Origin: Kibdelosporangium persicum
Lineage (GTDB): Bacteria; Actinomycetota; Actinomycetes; Mycobacteriales; Pseudonocardiaceae
NCBI RefSeq assembly: GCF_013280595.1
Contig: NZ_JAAATY010000010.1
Span: forward strand, 62,001 to 126,000
Length of the DNA stretch: 64,000 nucleotides
Reading direction: 5' to 3'
In this document: positions 18,079 to 26,729 of the stretch, piece after piece
Layout: each line of letters starts with the position of its first letter
Position numbering within the stretch: the first letter of the stretch is position 1
The notes under the pieces: generated by a model
Told to the model about the DNA's origin: nothing
What the model saw: only the letters and a program-made list of their open reading frames with translations
The model's database searches: none
Position numbers and translations under genes: made by a program

Positions 18079-18227
18079 GCTTCGAGCGGCACGTGGGACA
18101 TCGACGTGCAAACTCTCATCGATCGACTCAAGGCATCTGCGGAGACATCCCGACGCTTCTGCCTGTCTCGGTCAGGGGACCGTCCCGGTGACGCTGTGGT
18201 GCGCCGGAGCCCGAGTCGCCTGGTTGT

Positions 18228-18261
18228 CGCAGTATCGATCACCTCGGTGATCGATACTGCG
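18228..18261. promoter_or_regulatory. 34-bp perfect palindrome upstream of a VOC gene
   Basis: The arms CGCAGTATCGATCACC (18228-18243) and GGTGATCGATACTGCG (18246-18261) are perfect reverse complements around TC. The site lies 81 bp upstream of the VOC gene start at 18343 and 150 bp after the NIPSNAP fragment. Length and perfect symmetry suggest a regulator binding site, but a hairpin terminator for the upstream fragments is also possible. It has no T-tract. Confidence 0.65.
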
Positions 18262-18342
18262 ATGTCCGATCCGTTCAAGACCACGGCGCCGGCTCCGTGA
18301 TGGTCTCGGACCGAATTCCGTACGGATCTTCCAGGAGTCACA

Positions 18343-18738
18343 ATGAGGTTCGGTTACGCCATCGTGTACGTCTCGGACGTGGTGCAAGCTGTTGACTTCT
18401 ACGAGCGGGCTTTCGGGCTCGCCCGCGCGTTCGTTCACGAGTCGGGCGATTTCGCCCAGCTCGACACCGGCGGCACGGCGCTTGCCTTCACCAGCCACGG
18501 ACTGGGGGCACAGGCAGTGCCAGTCCCCTATGCCGCCCTCGACCCTGCCATGCCGCCGCCTGGGCTCGAGTTCACCTTCATCACCGATGACGTCGCCGGC
18601 GGCTTCGCCCGCGCGGTCGCGGCGGGTGCCACCGCCCTGGCCGAGCCGCACGACACCGCCTGGGGTCAGGTGGTCTCGTATGTCAGAGACCCCTACGGCG
18701 TCCTCGTCGGAATCGCCTCTCCGGTCACCGGGTCCTGA
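18343..18738 (+). CDS. VOC-family (glyoxalase/bleomycin-resistance fold) protein
   Basis: A 131-aa single-chain VOC protein with the paired beta-alpha-beta-beta-beta units: GYAIVYVSDVVQAVDFYERA at the N-terminus and YVRDPYGVLVGIASP at the C-terminus. A ribosome site GGAG precedes the ATG. VOC proteins are metal-dependent lyases, dioxygenases or small-molecule binders; nothing here decides among these. It is convergent with a second VOC gene at 18751, with 12 bp between stops. The 34-bp palindrome upstream may control it. Confidence 0.85.
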   Translation: MRFGYAIVYVSDVVQAVDFYERAFGLARAFVHESGDFAQLDTGGTALAFTSHGLGAQAVPVPYAALDPAMPPPGLEFTFITDDVAGGFARAVAAGATALAEPHDTAWGQVVSYVRDPYGVLVGIASPVTGS

Positions 18739-18750
18739 CCCGTCAACGCG

Positions 18751-19125
18751 TCAGGCGCGGTCGTGGATCGTGACGGCGTATCCGTCGGGATCGGCGAAGG
18801 TGAAAGTCCGCCCGAACGGACCGTCGACAGGCGCGGACAAGATCGACACTCCGGCCCCGGTCAGGTGGTCGTGCAGTTGTTGGGCGTCGTCGGCGTGCAG
18901 CCACAACGCCACGCCCGCTCCCGGTCGCGGTGCGGCCGCGTCCAGGTCGACGCCAGGCAGCGGTGTGCGCACCGCGAACGGCACGGGGACGGTGGCGAAC
19001 ACGACCGCGCCCGGCGGGCTCGCCGGGGCGCGGCGCAGTCCGAGGTGCGTCTCGTAGAACGCTGCGGCCGCGTCCACGTCGCGCACCTGAAGGGCGATGA
19101 AGTCTGGTCCGGTCACGGTGGCCAT
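18751..19125 (-). CDS. VOC-family protein controlled by divergent MarR
   Basis: A 124-aa VOC protein starting at 19125 (MATVTGPDFIALQVRDVDAA). The C-terminal GRTFTFADPDGYAVTIHD is the second VOC module. It is only distantly similar to the neighbouring VOC gene at 18343. It is divergent from a MarR gene, with two palindromic operators between them, so it is probably induced by a small toxic or signalling molecule that the MarR senses. Such pairs often serve detoxification. Confidence 0.87.
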   Translation of the reverse strand: MATVTGPDFIALQVRDVDAAAAFYETHLGLRRAPASPPGAVVFATVPVPFAVRTPLPGVDLDAAAPRPGAGVALWLHADDAQQLHDHLTGAGVSILSAPVDGPFGRTFTFADPDGYAVTIHDRA

Positions 19126-19144
19126 AGGATTCTCGTTCTCCTGT

Positions 19145-19193
19145 CTGCATGTCAGGTTCCTGACATGCAGACCATATGTCAGACTCCTGACAT
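19145..19193. promoter_or_regulatory. Two MarR operators (TGTCAG...CTGACA)
   Basis: The first site, 19145-19170, is a perfect palindrome: CTGCATGTCAGG, TT, CCTGACATGCAG. The second, 19176-19193, has arms ATGTCAG and CTGACAT around four bases and overlaps the MarR start codon. Both share TGTCAG-n4-CTGACA. Together they cover the divergent promoters of the VOC gene at 18751 and the MarR gene at 19192. Confidence 0.85.
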
Positions 19194-19641
19194 GACGCAA
19201 GAGCGAGTGGACCTGGACTCCTCTGTCGGCTACGCCCTCAAACAGGCCGCCGCGGCCCTGCGGTCCGCAATGGACGCCGCCCTGCGACCGCTGGGCCTGA
19301 ACGTGCCGCAGTACGCCTGCCTCGAACTGCTCGGACAACGCCCAGGCCTGTCCGCCGCCGAACTGGCCCGCGGCGCCTTCGTCACCCGGCAGTCCATGCA
19401 CACCGTCCTGCAAGGACTCCAAGACCGCGGTCTGCTCGCCCGCCCGTCCACCGCACCCCACGGACGAGCACTGCCCACCCAGTTGACCGACCAAGGCGCC
19501 CGCCTGCTCTCCCAGGCCAGCCGCGCCATCGCGGAGGTCGAACGCCGAATGCTCCACGCCCTGCCCGCCAGCGGCGCCGAACGGCTACGCCAGGACCTCA
19601 CCGCCTGCGCCAACGCTCTCAACACTGTTGAGGACGGGTAA
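19192..19641 (+). CDS. MarR-family regulator
   Basis: A 149-aa winged-helix regulator. The ATG at 19192 overlaps the downstream operator half-site, which is consistent with tight autorepression. The HTH region reads LSAAELARGAFVTRQSMHTV, and the wing RPSTAPHGRALPTQLTDQG lacks the usual DxRDxR acidic/basic pattern, so it is a divergent MarR. It is transcribed away from the VOC gene at 18751. Confidence 0.9.
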   Translation: MTQERVDLDSSVGYALKQAAAALRSAMDAALRPLGLNVPQYACLELLGQRPGLSAAELARGAFVTRQSMHTVLQGLQDRGLLARPSTAPHGRALPTQLTDQGARLLSQASRAIAEVERRMLHALPASGAERLRQDLTACANALNTVEDG

Positions 19642-19834
19642 AAGTACTTGAGCTACGGGAACGGGCCAGTGTGTACCGGCGGCCCCACTCAGGGATCACC
19701 CAGTGGCGCCGGCCCTTTCTCGGTGAATCCCTCTCCCGGCGCACGCGATCCCTCCAGCGATGGAGGCGGCAGAACGCCACAAAACCGCATAGTGATCGCG
19801 GATCTGCCGTGACCAGTGACGAGGGAGACACACC

Positions 19835-20338
19835 GTGAACAGGTTGTTTCGACGCACCATCAGAATAGCCGTCGCCGGAGTGGCGATCGCCGCATTGGGG
19901 CTGGTGATGCCTGCGGCGGCGAAACCCGTGGCGGCAAAACCAACCGAACCCAGCCTGGTGGGTTCAGGCACCCTCCACCGTTCCGACGGGCAATACGTGC
20001 GGTTCACTTTCGACGCGCACGGTCTGTCCAAGGACGCCCGCGGCACCTTCACCATTCAGCATGACGCGTTCTGGGCCCGCGGACGGATCGACTGCCTCAT
20101 CGTCGGCGGCCCGGTCGCGATCGCCACCGGTGTGATCACCGAGTCGAGCCAGCCGGCGTTTCACGACGTGCGCCGAGGCTTCACGGTCTACGACCACGGC
20201 CGTCACGACCGCCTCGGCTACAGCTGGCTGTTCGATCCAGGCAGCCTGGAGTCGGTTCCGGAATGTGTTGGCATGGCACCGTTCGAGACCGTCGAGCGCG
20301 GCGACTTCCGCGCGGTCGAGTGGCTGCCCCTGACGTGA
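19835..20338 (+). CDS. Secreted protein of unknown function
   Basis: A 167-aa protein with an N-terminal signal peptide (arginine-rich start, then IAVAGVAIAALGLVMPAAA). The mature part is probably small and beta-rich (RFTFDAHGLSKDARGTFTIQ) and has two cysteines (DCLIVGG, PECVGMAP) that could form a disulfide. No family was recognised. It stands alone, with 193 bp upstream that show no gene. Confidence 0.7.
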   Translation: MNRLFRRTIRIAVAGVAIAALGLVMPAAAKPVAAKPTEPSLVGSGTLHRSDGQYVRFTFDAHGLSKDARGTFTIQHDAFWARGRIDCLIVGGPVAIATGVITESSQPAFHDVRRGFTVYDHGRHDRLGYSWLFDPGSLESVPECVGMAPFETVERGDFRAVEWLPLT

Positions 20339-20390
20339 TCGGCAGTGATGCCGGTCGTCGGCTCCCATCACGTGTGGGGACTCTCGCGGC

Positions 20391-20556
20391 TAGGTCGTGT
20401 TTCGAATGTCCCGGTCGATGAGAGTCGGGATCGGGGCGGTTCCTGGCGTCGCCGCGGGATCGCCGCGAATACTGGTTGTCTTTGGGCGGTCCCGCGGTGG
20501 CGTCAGGGGCCGCATCCGGCCCGGCTATCGCGATCGGGCATTTGAAACACGGCCTA
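20391..20556. repeat. MITE-like 166-bp inverted-repeat element
   Basis: The element begins TAGGTCGTGTTTCGAATG and ends with the near reverse complement CATTTGAAACACGGCCTA. Eighteen of the 21 terminal positions pair. The interior arms 20438-20464 and 20485-20511 pair at 21 of 27 positions around a 20-nt loop. TA is present at both ends, as expected for the TA target duplication of IS630/Tc1-type elements. No transposase frame fits inside. It occupies the gap upstream of the acyltransferase at 20656. It is probably a non-autonomous mobile element that would fold into a long RNA hairpin if transcribed. Confidence 0.7.
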
Positions 20557-20655
20557 GTGCTCGGTGCCACATCGTTCCGGCCAGCATGGAGCGCTCCAGC
20601 CTGGGATTATGGGGTTGGTATCACGCAAAACGGACGCGTCGACGAATGGAGCCCC

Positions 20656-21381
20656 GTGGAACTGGTGTATCCGCCGGTCATCCTGGCCTGCAAGACCCTG
20701 TTCCGTGTGCTCGACCTGAAGCTGGACGTGCAGGGCAGCGAGCACATCCCGGCCAGTGGCGGCGCGGTGCTCGCGTGCACGCACGTCAGCTACCTCGACT
20801 TCATCTTCTGCGGGCTGGCCGGGCTGCCTGCCGGCCGCAGGACCCGGTTCATGGCCAAGCGGGAGATCTTCGCCAACCGCGTCGCCGGGCCGCTGATGCG
20901 CGGAATGCGTCACATCTCCGTCGACCGTGACGCGGGTCAGGCCTCCTACCGGCAAGCGGTGTCCGCGCTGCGAGCCGGTGAGGTGGTCGGCGTGTTCCCC
21001 GAAGCGACCATCAGCCAGTCGTTCACCGTGAAGGGGATCAAGACCGGCGCGGTGCGGATGGCCGCGGAAGCGGGCGTGCCGGTCATCCCGGTGACCGTGT
21101 GGGGCAGCCAGCGCCTCTGGACCAAGGGCCGGCCGAAAAACCTCACCCAGCGGCACGTCCCGGTGCTCATCCGCGTGGGCGAACCGTTCCAGCCAGCCCC
21201 ACAGGACGACCAGGACGCGCTCACCCAGGACCTGCGTGCCCGGATGACCGCGCTGCTCGACCAGGCCCAACGCGACTACCCGGACACGCCGAAGCCCGGC
21301 GAGGCCCCGTGGTGGCTACCCGCCCACCTCGGCGGAAGCGCCCCCACTCCCGAAGAGGCCGCGGCTCGCGACGTCCGGTGA
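20656..21381 (+). CDS. 1-acyl-glycerol-3-phosphate acyltransferase (PlsC family)
   Basis: A 241-aa acyltransferase from the GTG at 20656 (VELVYPPVILACKTLFRVL); the longer frame runs back into the MITE-like element and is unlikely to be coding there. The HX4D motif is HVSYLD (H43, D48), and FPEATIS (114-120) is the phosphate-binding FPEG-type motif with Ala for Gly. It makes phosphatidic acid or a related acylated lipid at the membrane. The C-terminal tail is Pro-rich. The ribosome site (GGAG, four bases before GTG) is unusually close, so the exact start is uncertain. Confidence 0.87.
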   Translation: MELVYPPVILACKTLFRVLDLKLDVQGSEHIPASGGAVLACTHVSYLDFIFCGLAGLPAGRRTRFMAKREIFANRVAGPLMRGMRHISVDRDAGQASYRQAVSALRAGEVVGVFPEATISQSFTVKGIKTGAVRMAAEAGVPVIPVTVWGSQRLWTKGRPKNLTQRHVPVLIRVGEPFQPAPQDDQDALTQDLRARMTALLDQAQRDYPDTPKPGEAPWWLPAHLGGSAPTPEEAAARDVR

Positions 21382-21476
21382 GCTGGTCACAGGTGGTGCT
21401 CGCAGAATCGTGGACGATGCCACCGCCGTGTGTGATCGGGAGTGCTTCAACTGCGGACAGTCACTAGTCTGGAGCG

Positions 21477-23258
21477 GTGCGTACCGGAGAGGTCATCGCC
21501 GGCAGGTACCGGATCGAGGACGCGGTCGGAGCCGGCGGCATGGGCAAGGTCTGGCGGGCCACCGACCTTGAGCTGCGCCGGGTGGTGGCGCTCAAACAGA
21601 CCAGCACGGGTGACGGCGAGGAGACCCGCCGTGAGGCTCGGATCGGCGCAGGGCTGCACCACCCCCACGTGATCTCCGTCTTCGACGTGGTGGTCGAAGG
21701 CGACCAGCGATGGCTGGTCATGGAGTACCTGCCGGCACGCAGCCTGGCCGAGATCTGCCGGGCTGACGGGCCGATGGCACCGGACCGCGTGGCCCGCATC
21801 GGCGCGCAGATCGCCGCCGCGCTGTCCGTCATGCACGCGAAGGGCATGGTGCACCGGGATGTCACGCCTGCCAACATCCTCGTCACCGACGACGGGACGG
21901 CGAAGCTGACCGACCTCGGCATCGCGGCGTGGGAGCAGGTCACGCTGACCGGGACCGCGCGAACCGCCGGGACTCCCGGCTACGTGGCCCCTGAGGTACT
22001 CACGGGCTACGCCGCGACGCCCGCGTCGGACCTGTATTCGCTGGGCGTGACGCTGTCCGCCGCGGTCGAAGGGCACCCACAGCCGGTCGGACGCCTTGCC
22101 GGCGTCCTGTCCACCCTGACCGACCCGGATCCGGCCCACCGGCCGTCCGCGGAGAAGACCGCTCAACTCCTCCAGGCAGCAGCCAACGGGCCGCGGGTTT
22201 CCAAAGGCGGGCTGCTCGTGGCTGTCAGCCTTACCGTGGTCGTGGTCCTGGCCGTCGCGTTCTTGATCACCTCGTCCGGATCGGAGCGCACGCCGGACAG
22301 CACAGCCCCGGCGCCGGACATCGCGTCCCGCCGCCAGGTGCCCGGTCCGCCGGCCGACGGCCGCGCAGCGCTGCTATACGGCGTCGGCGACCAGATCAAT
22401 TCGGCGCTGGCGACCGAACTGGTGCGCGAGACTCCGGTCCGGATGCTCACCACGAACTACCACAAGCCGGGCGATCTGACGAAACTGGCGGGCTGGCGCG
22501 ACACCATGGTGGCGGATGCCTACCGGCAGGGCTACGCCCTGCATGTGATCGTGTCGGACTGGGACGTCGACGATCCCGAGGTCCCGGTCGAGACCAAGTA
22601 CGGCGCCGGCTGCGGCCGGTCACACCCGCTGTCCGTCGACTTCCCCCGGCATATGCGCACTCTCGCGCGCATCTTCGCCGGCCAGGCCGACGGCCCACCC
22701 TTGTACGTCACGATGTTCCAGGAGGTCAACAAGTTCGCGTGCCACGACGGCGCGTACGCCATCGACGCCCAGACCACGGCGTACTACAAGGCGTTGAAGG
22801 ACCGCTACCTCGAGGTCCGCCAGATCATCCAGGAGGAGGCGCCCAACGCGCGCGTCGCGCTGGGCTGGGACGGGTGGCAGGCCAACAAGGACGACCCGGC
22901 GACAGCCGGCGGCCGGTCGATGTTCGCCCAGTTCGCCGACGTGCTGCGGGCATCGGACTTCCAGTCCGTGCTGGCCAAGCAGCCGGACGGCAACATCGAG
23001 CAGGTACGGCGAACCGTCCGCATCCTCGGCGAGTACGGCCCGGTCATGGTGGCCGCCTACGGCAACAAGGACACTCCGGGCGACGTCGTCGACCAGGACA
23101 TGCGGGCACTGCTGACGGAGGAGTCGATCGCCGAGCTCACCGGGCTCCGCCTGTTCGCCTGGAACTTCAACGCCGAGCGTGTGCTGGCCGAGGCGGGCAG
23201 TCCCACCCTGGACTTCGTCAAGGACGTGGTGCGCCGCACCGCCCGTGAGCCGCGCTAA
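21477..23258 (+). CDS. Transmembrane Ser/Thr protein kinase with a glycosidase-like extracellular domain
   Basis: A 593-aa receptor-type kinase with a GTG start. Residues 10-235 form the kinase: glycine loop VGAGGMGKVW, K40 in VVALK, HRDVTPAN (H126-N133), DLG (146-148) replacing DFG, and APE (171-173). The C-lobe is shortened after residue 200. One membrane helix spans about 243-265. The outer 325 residues are not PASTA repeats; they read like a TIM-barrel-type domain (TTNYHKPGDL, HVIVSDWDVDD, YVTMFQEVNKF with E416, VALGWDGWQANKDD). The kinase may therefore sense a polysaccharide. Whether the outer domain is catalytic is open. Confidence 0.87.
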   Translation: MRTGEVIAGRYRIEDAVGAGGMGKVWRATDLELRRVVALKQTSTGDGEETRREARIGAGLHHPHVISVFDVVVEGDQRWLVMEYLPARSLAEICRADGPMAPDRVARIGAQIAAALSVMHAKGMVHRDVTPANILVTDDGTAKLTDLGIAAWEQVTLTGTARTAGTPGYVAPEVLTGYAATPASDLYSLGVTLSAAVEGHPQPVGRLAGVLSTLTDPDPAHRPSAEKTAQLLQAAANGPRVSKGGLLVAVSLTVVVVLAVAFLITSSGSERTPDSTAPAPDIASRRQVPGPPADGRAALLYGVGDQINSALATELVRETPVRMLTTNYHKPGDLTKLAGWRDTMVADAYRQGYALHVIVSDWDVDDPEVPVETKYGAGCGRSHPLSVDFPRHMRTLARIFAGQADGPPLYVTMFQEVNKFACHDGAYAIDAQTTAYYKALKDRYLEVRQIIQEEAPNARVALGWDGWQANKDDPATAGGRSMFAQFADVLRASDFQSVLAKQPDGNIEQVRRTVRILGEYGPVMVAAYGNKDTPGDVVDQDMRALLTEESIAELTGLRLFAWNFNAERVLAEAGSPTLDFVKDVVRRTAREPR

Positions 23259-23267
23259 GCGACCACG

Positions 23268-23302
23268 GCACGGGGAGTTCGGGCCTGCCGAACTCCCCGT
23301 GC
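23268..23302. terminator. Bidirectional hairpin terminator
   Basis: A perfect 15-bp stem, GCACGGGGAGTTCGG (23268-23282) and CCGAACTCCCCGTGC (23288-23302), with a 5-nt loop lies between the convergent kinase and protease genes. It can serve both strands. It lacks a T-run, as is common in actinomycetes. Confidence 0.85.
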
Positions 23303-23314
23303 TCGGTGTCGCGG

Positions 23315-26300
23315 CTATTTCAGGGCGTAGGCGCGGATGATGGTCTGGCGGTGTGCGTTGCCGTCGGGGTCGTTGACGGCTGAGCGCAGCGAGACGAACT
23401 TCGCGCCGGCCGGGTGGTGGACTGTGACTGTCCACTGGGTACGGTCACGGTGGACCCTCGCCGCCGTCCACGTTTTACCGTCGTCATAAGAAACTTCGAC
23501 GGCCGGCGTGGAGACGTTGCCCGGGGTGGTGCTGCCGTTGCGCTGTACCGACACCGGAATCCTGAAGGGCCTGCCGGCCGGTGCGGCGTTGCGGTTGTCG
23601 AGGTCCGGTGTGAACCGCACGGCGAGCAGCGGCAGAAAGGTCGCCTCGGTGGGCCGCTCGCCGCGTTGCGAACTGAACGTCCATTCTGCCTCGTAACGGG
23701 TGGTCAGGCCCGCGTAGGCGGAGCGGTCCGCGGTGGTGCGGGCGGTGTACTGGGCCCGTTCCGGGCCGACCTCGAACACACCGTGGGTCGCCTGCTCGCT
23801 TTCGCCGATGACCTCACCGTCGCGCAGCAGTTGCGTGCGACCGGTCAGCGCGAGCTCGCCCGCGCGGCCAGGTTCCTGGTCGGACAGCGGGGAGATCTGG
23901 AAGTGCAGCTGGTCCATCCCCCGGAACGCCGTGGACCCGGGGCCGCCGTCGGACAGGGACGGGGAGAACACGCCGTGGTTCCAGCGGACGGTCGTAATCT
24001 TCCCGCGGGGGAACACCATCGGCTTGTACTGGGTGAGAAACGAGAGCCACTCGTCGCCGATCTTCTCGGTGAAGGTACGGAACGCCCAGGGCACGTCCGG
24101 TGTGTAGTACTCCGTCAGGGTGCCGGGCAGCGGGATGGCCACCCGGTCACGGACGCCTGTCGAACCCGGTGTGGTGCTCGCGTGCTCGGACTGGACCTTC
24201 GCGAGGTCGCCCGTCCGGTCATGCCACCTTGGTGTCCTCGGGATGGCGTGGTCGGTGTGCTTGAGGTGGTACAGGTACGGGCTGCCGTCGAACGACTGAC
24301 CGTTCCACTTCGCCTTCGTGGTCTGCATGGTGAAGGTGAAGTCCTTGTGGCTGGTGGTCGACGGCCGCACGGTCAGCCGGTGCAGCTCCCCGGCGAACTC
24401 CCACACCGACTCACCGGTGAGGCCGAACTGGGTGTTGGTCGTGCGCTCGAAGTCGAGCTGGGTGTAGACGTCCCGGGCGGACGGGTCGTCCACGGTGATG
24501 TCGACGGGCACCGCCTCGCGGGCGTCGAAGACCAGCGAGGTGTTCCCGCTGACCGTGAACGTCGGTTCGACGACGTACGCCCGGCGCCCGGTCGCGCTGT
24601 CCCGGACGAAGCCGGTGTAGGTGTACTCACCGGCAGGCAGCCGAACCGTGGTGGGCCCGGTGACGAACGCCTTGTAGACCGTCTCTTCGTTGATCGGGAC
24701 GAACCGGTAGCGGTAGTCGACGCTGGGCGTGCCGTCGTGGGCGATCGCGCTCAGGTCGACGTCGTAGCTCTCGACCTCGCGGTGCACCGCGATGGGCGTA
24801 CGCACCACGGTGGCGCCTGCCGTCGCGGTGATGGTGCCTGAGAAAGCGCCAGCGGGTCCGTTCACCCCGACGTCGGCGGTCACGGTGACGGCGGTCTGGC
24901 CACCGGCGGGGACGGTCACCAAGGCCGGGGTGATGGTGAACATGCCCTGCGGCGCGGGAGAACCGTCCTCGTTCTTGATGTCGGCCGCGAGGGTGAAGGT
25001 GACCGGTGCGGTGCCCTGGTTGGTGTAGGTGAGGGTCTTGGTGATCGCGTCCGTGTCCTGGTACGGCCACCGCACCAGGCCGAAGTTCAGGCTCGCGGGC
25101 GAGGCTGACGTGGTCGACGCGACCGCCTTGCCGAGATCGACCCGGCCCGCGCCCTGCTCGAAGACCGTCAGCCCGTCCTTCGCGGTGGCGCTGCCCATGA
25201 GCGTGGCCTTGAGCCGCTCCGCGGTCCAGTCCGGGTGCTGCCCGGCGAGGATCGCGGCCGCGCCCGCGACGTGCGGAGCCGCCATGGACGTGCCGGACAT
25301 CGGGATGTGGCTCTGACCGGGCTCACCGTAGGTGCTTTGCGCGGCACGCGCCGCGGTGATGTCGACGCCCGGCGCGGTGATGTCCGGTTTCACCGCACTG
25401 TCCCCGAAGCGAGGTCCGCGGCCGGAGAATTCGGCCAGGGTGTCGGTGCGGTCGACCGCGCCGACGGTCAGTGCCGCGTCCGCGGCGCCCGGCAGTCCCA
25501 CATAGCCATAGTTGCCCGCGGCGACGACGAACAACGTCCCGGTTTCGGCGGTGAGCCTGTTCACCGCCTGCGACAACGGGTCCGTGCCGTCACTGGGGTC
25601 GCCGCTGATGCTCATGTTGACCACGTCGGCGCCCTGGTTCGCCGCCCACTGCATGCCTTCGATGATCGCCGACTCGTGGCCGAAGCCGTCGTCGCCCATG
25701 ACCTTCGCGTTGAGAATCCTGGTGTCCGGCGCGACTCCCCGGTACCGGGCGTGCTCGCCGGTGACGATCGACGCGACGTGCGTGCCGTGCCCGTGCCGGT
25801 CGTCCGGGTTGTCACCACCGGTGAAGTCGCGAGCGTCCGCCACGGCACCGGCGAGATCCGGGTGTGTGGCGTCGATCCCGGTGTCCAGGACGGCGACCTT
25901 GGTACCCGCGCCGGTGTGGCCCGCTTTCCACGCCGTCGGCGCGCCGACCTGCGGCACCGAGTGCTCCAGAGCGACCCGGACGCGTCCGTCGAGCCATACG
26001 CGGTCGGCTGTCCGTGCCACCGGCCAGTACGCGGCGGAACGGGCCACCGAGACGGCTGTCGCGCTCACCGCGGGCAGTTCCCGGGTGACGTGGGCGGCGG
26101 CACTGCGTGGCGCCGTCCCGGCGTAGTCGACGATCAGCGGCAGGCGGTCGGCCGACGCGTCGTCGAGACCGGCGGCGATCAGGTCGGTGACGTTGAACAG
26201 CCGTGGGTCGAGCGTGCCTTTCTGCAACAGGTCTTGCGCGTCCTCCGGTATGACGTTGAGGTCACCCCGTTCGTCGGTGTAGGACTCGAATAACAAGCGT

Positions 26301-26500
26301 TCCCGGCCTGGCGCGGGCCGCACGTCCACAACGCGCCTGCCGCTGACGGTGATCGTGTCCCCGGTCAGCAACGTCACGGTCGCGCTGGCGGCACCGAGCG
26401 GCGCGGCCACCACCGGGCCGGCAGCCACGCTCGGCGCTGCTGACACCGCCGCCGCCATGACGAGGGCCAGCAGCCCGGACAGGGCTCGTCTGCTTCGCAT
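23315..26500 (-). CDS. Large secreted S8 (subtilisin-type) serine peptidase
   Basis: A 1061-aa exported protease; the start is at 26500 (MRSRRALSGLLALVMAAAVS, a Sec signal). After a propeptide-like region, the catalytic domain has VAVLDTGID (D206), GHGTHVAS (H238), AAGN (N330, oxyanion hole) and GTSMAAPH (S405). The remaining 600 residues are beta-sandwich-like domains, including a region like those that cap lactocepin-type proteases, with no cell-wall anchor. It is convergent with the kinase at 21477 and divergent from the SigE-family sigma factor at 26730. Strong palindromes lie in the shared upstream region. Confidence 0.93.
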   Translation of the reverse strand: MRSRRALSGLLALVMAAAVSAAPSVAAGPVVAAPLGAASATVTLLTGDTITVSGRRVVDVRPAPGRERLLFESYTDERGDLNVIPEDAQDLLQKGTLDPRLFNVTDLIAAGLDDASADRLPLIVDYAGTAPRSAAAHVTRELPAVSATAVSVARSAAYWPVARTADRVWLDGRVRVALEHSVPQVGAPTAWKAGHTGAGTKVAVLDTGIDATHPDLAGAVADARDFTGGDNPDDRHGHGTHVASIVTGEHARYRGVAPDTRILNAKVMGDDGFGHESAIIEGMQWAANQGADVVNMSISGDPSDGTDPLSQAVNRLTAETGTLFVVAAGNYGYVGLPGAADAALTVGAVDRTDTLAEFSGRGPRFGDSAVKPDITAPGVDITAARAAQSTYGEPGQSHIPMSGTSMAAPHVAGAAAILAGQHPDWTAERLKATLMGSATAKDGLTVFEQGAGRVDLGKAVASTTSASPASLNFGLVRWPYQDTDAITKTLTYTNQGTAPVTFTLAADIKNEDGSPAPQGMFTITPALVTVPAGGQTAVTVTADVGVNGPAGAFSGTITATAGATVVRTPIAVHREVESYDVDLSAIAHDGTPSVDYRYRFVPINEETVYKAFVTGPTTVRLPAGEYTYTGFVRDSATGRRAYVVEPTFTVSGNTSLVFDAREAVPVDITVDDPSARDVYTQLDFERTTNTQFGLTGESVWEFAGELHRLTVRPSTTSHKDFTFTMQTTKAKWNGQSFDGSPYLYHLKHTDHAIPRTPRWHDRTGDLAKVQSEHASTTPGSTGVRDRVAIPLPGTLTEYYTPDVPWAFRTFTEKIGDEWLSFLTQYKPMVFPRGKITTVRWNHGVFSPSLSDGGPGSTAFRGMDQLHFQISPLSDQEPGRAGELALTGRTQLLRDGEVIGESEQATHGVFEVGPERAQYTARTTADRSAYAGLTTRYEAEWTFSSQRGERPTEATFLPLLAVRFTPDLDNRNAAPAGRPFRIPVSVQRNGSTTPGNVSTPAVEVSYDDGKTWTAARVHRDRTQWTVTVHHPAGAKFVSLRSAVNDPDGNAHRQTIIRAYALK

Positions 26501-26598
26501 CAACCATCTCCACAGGATGTTGTCGTGGGTCGACGTCTCCCCCGGCGCGCGGTGCACCGGTGGGCGCGGGACCATCCCGCGTGTCGCGGAGCAAGACA

Positions 26599-26694
26599 CG
26601 CCATGTCCCCCTCTCCGGGTTGCAACCCGGCCGCGATCAAGTGCGCCGGGCGGGAGATTCCGGAGGGACGCAACCTTCCGGCGGGGACATGGCG
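26599..26694. promoter_or_regulatory. Nested palindromes between S8 protease and sigma-factor genes
   Basis: CGCCATGTCCCC (26599-26610) and GGGGACATGGCG (26683-26694) are perfect 12-bp inverted repeats. Between them lies a 16-bp perfect palindrome, CCGGGTTGCAACCCGG (26615-26630). A further 7-bp hairpin (GCGTGTC/GACACGC) spans 26579-26601. The block fills the divergent promoter region of the protease and the sigma factor. The protein that binds is unknown. Confidence 0.6.
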
Positions 26695-26729
26695 TATCTA
26701 CCCCGTGGACGTCGGCAGGAAGGGACTCG

